Of a stretch of 16,343 nucleotides of DNA, positions 16,236-16,343 are shown piece after piece. The translations under genes were made by a program, and so were the position numbers. Numbering within the stretch: the stretch's first letter is position 1; every line of letters starts with the position of its first letter. The notes beneath the pieces were generated by a model that made no database searches, was not told the origin of the DNA, and worked only from the letters and a program-made list of their open reading frames with translations. Origin of the DNA: DASSRQ01 sp035701665 (GTDB lineage Bacteria; Vulcanimicrobiota; Vulcanimicrobiia; Vulcanimicrobiales; Vulcanimicrobiaceae); assembly GCA_035701665.1 (NCBI GenBank), contig DASSRQ010000192.1, positions 1-16,343 of the forward strand. The letters run 5' to 3'.

Positions 16236-16343
16236 TCAGCCCATCAAGAACGGTACGCTGGCGTCCACGCGGCGTACGACGGCGAGCGTCGAGATCCGGT
16301 GCAGCACCTGATCGAAGTTGCCGTCGGCAGGCACGCTGACGAG
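16236..16343 (-). CDS. C-terminal fragment of an unidentified protein, cut by window end
   Basis: The minus strand is open from the window edge to TGA at 16236-16238, giving 35 residues that end VDASVPFLMG. The stretch DQVLHRISTLAVVRRVDASV resembles the final helix and strand of an ACT-type regulatory domain, as at the end of some amino-acid biosynthesis enzymes, but this is a guess from a very short piece. Its close spacing to the next gene (6 bp) and matching strand make a genuine gene end likely. Confidence 0.45.
   Translation of the reverse strand, partial: LVSVPADGNFDQVLHRISTLAVVRRVDASVPFLMG

Overview
The window is a gene-dense, high-GC (roughly 60%) bacterial chromosome segment made mostly of housekeeping genes. 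Gene order points to a Terrabacteria-type lineage: a DUF348/G5/3D cell-wall protein next to rsmA (compare yabE-ksgA in Bacillus) and a tilS-hpt-ftsH block. Frequent GTG and TTG starts, high GC and paired secreted M16-like proteins would suit an uncultured phylum such as Eremiobacterota (WPS-2). That assignment is inference, not shown by the sequence. I see no tRNA, rRNA, CRISPR array, transposase or phage gene.

Layout. (1) 1-3501, plus strand: the 3' part of a secreted 3D-domain peptidoglycan protein, rsmA, a CPBP membrane endopeptidase whose start is nested in rsmA, and a GT4 glycosyltransferase joined by a GTGA overlap. (2) 14406 down to 3464, minus strand: an unbroken run of eleven genes with overlaps of up to 4 bp or gaps of up to 13 bp: moeA, hisC-like aminotransferase, YfcE-like phosphoesterase, hotdog thioesterase, smpB, tilS, hpt, ftsH, two degenerate M16 proteins and a second GT4 glycosyltransferase. 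Its last gene converges on the plus-strand glycosyltransferase and their 3' ends overlap by 38 bp. (3) 14405-15694, plus strand: serS, whose ATG physically overlaps the ATG of divergent moeA. (4) 15694-15872: a large interrupted inverted repeat between serS and a convergent gene. (5) 15891-16343, minus strand: a small unknown gene and the C-terminal end of another.

How the genes work together: the minus-strand run links translation quality (SerRS divergently, TilS, SmpB), membrane proteolysis (FtsH), purine salvage (Hpt), molybdenum cofactor synthesis (MoeA) and envelope proteins (M16 pair, glycosyltransferase). The dense overlaps suggest co-transcription with translational coupling.

The least ordinary element is the inverted repeat at 15694-15872. 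It has a 45-position closing stem and two internal hairpins. The four C/A mismatches in the stem all become G-U pairs only if the minus strand is transcribed. That suggests a structured RNA, or a 3' UTR element of the minus-strand gene, rather than just a DNA repeat. The second point of interest is the tandem M16 pair, in which neither protein keeps the HxxEH zinc site.
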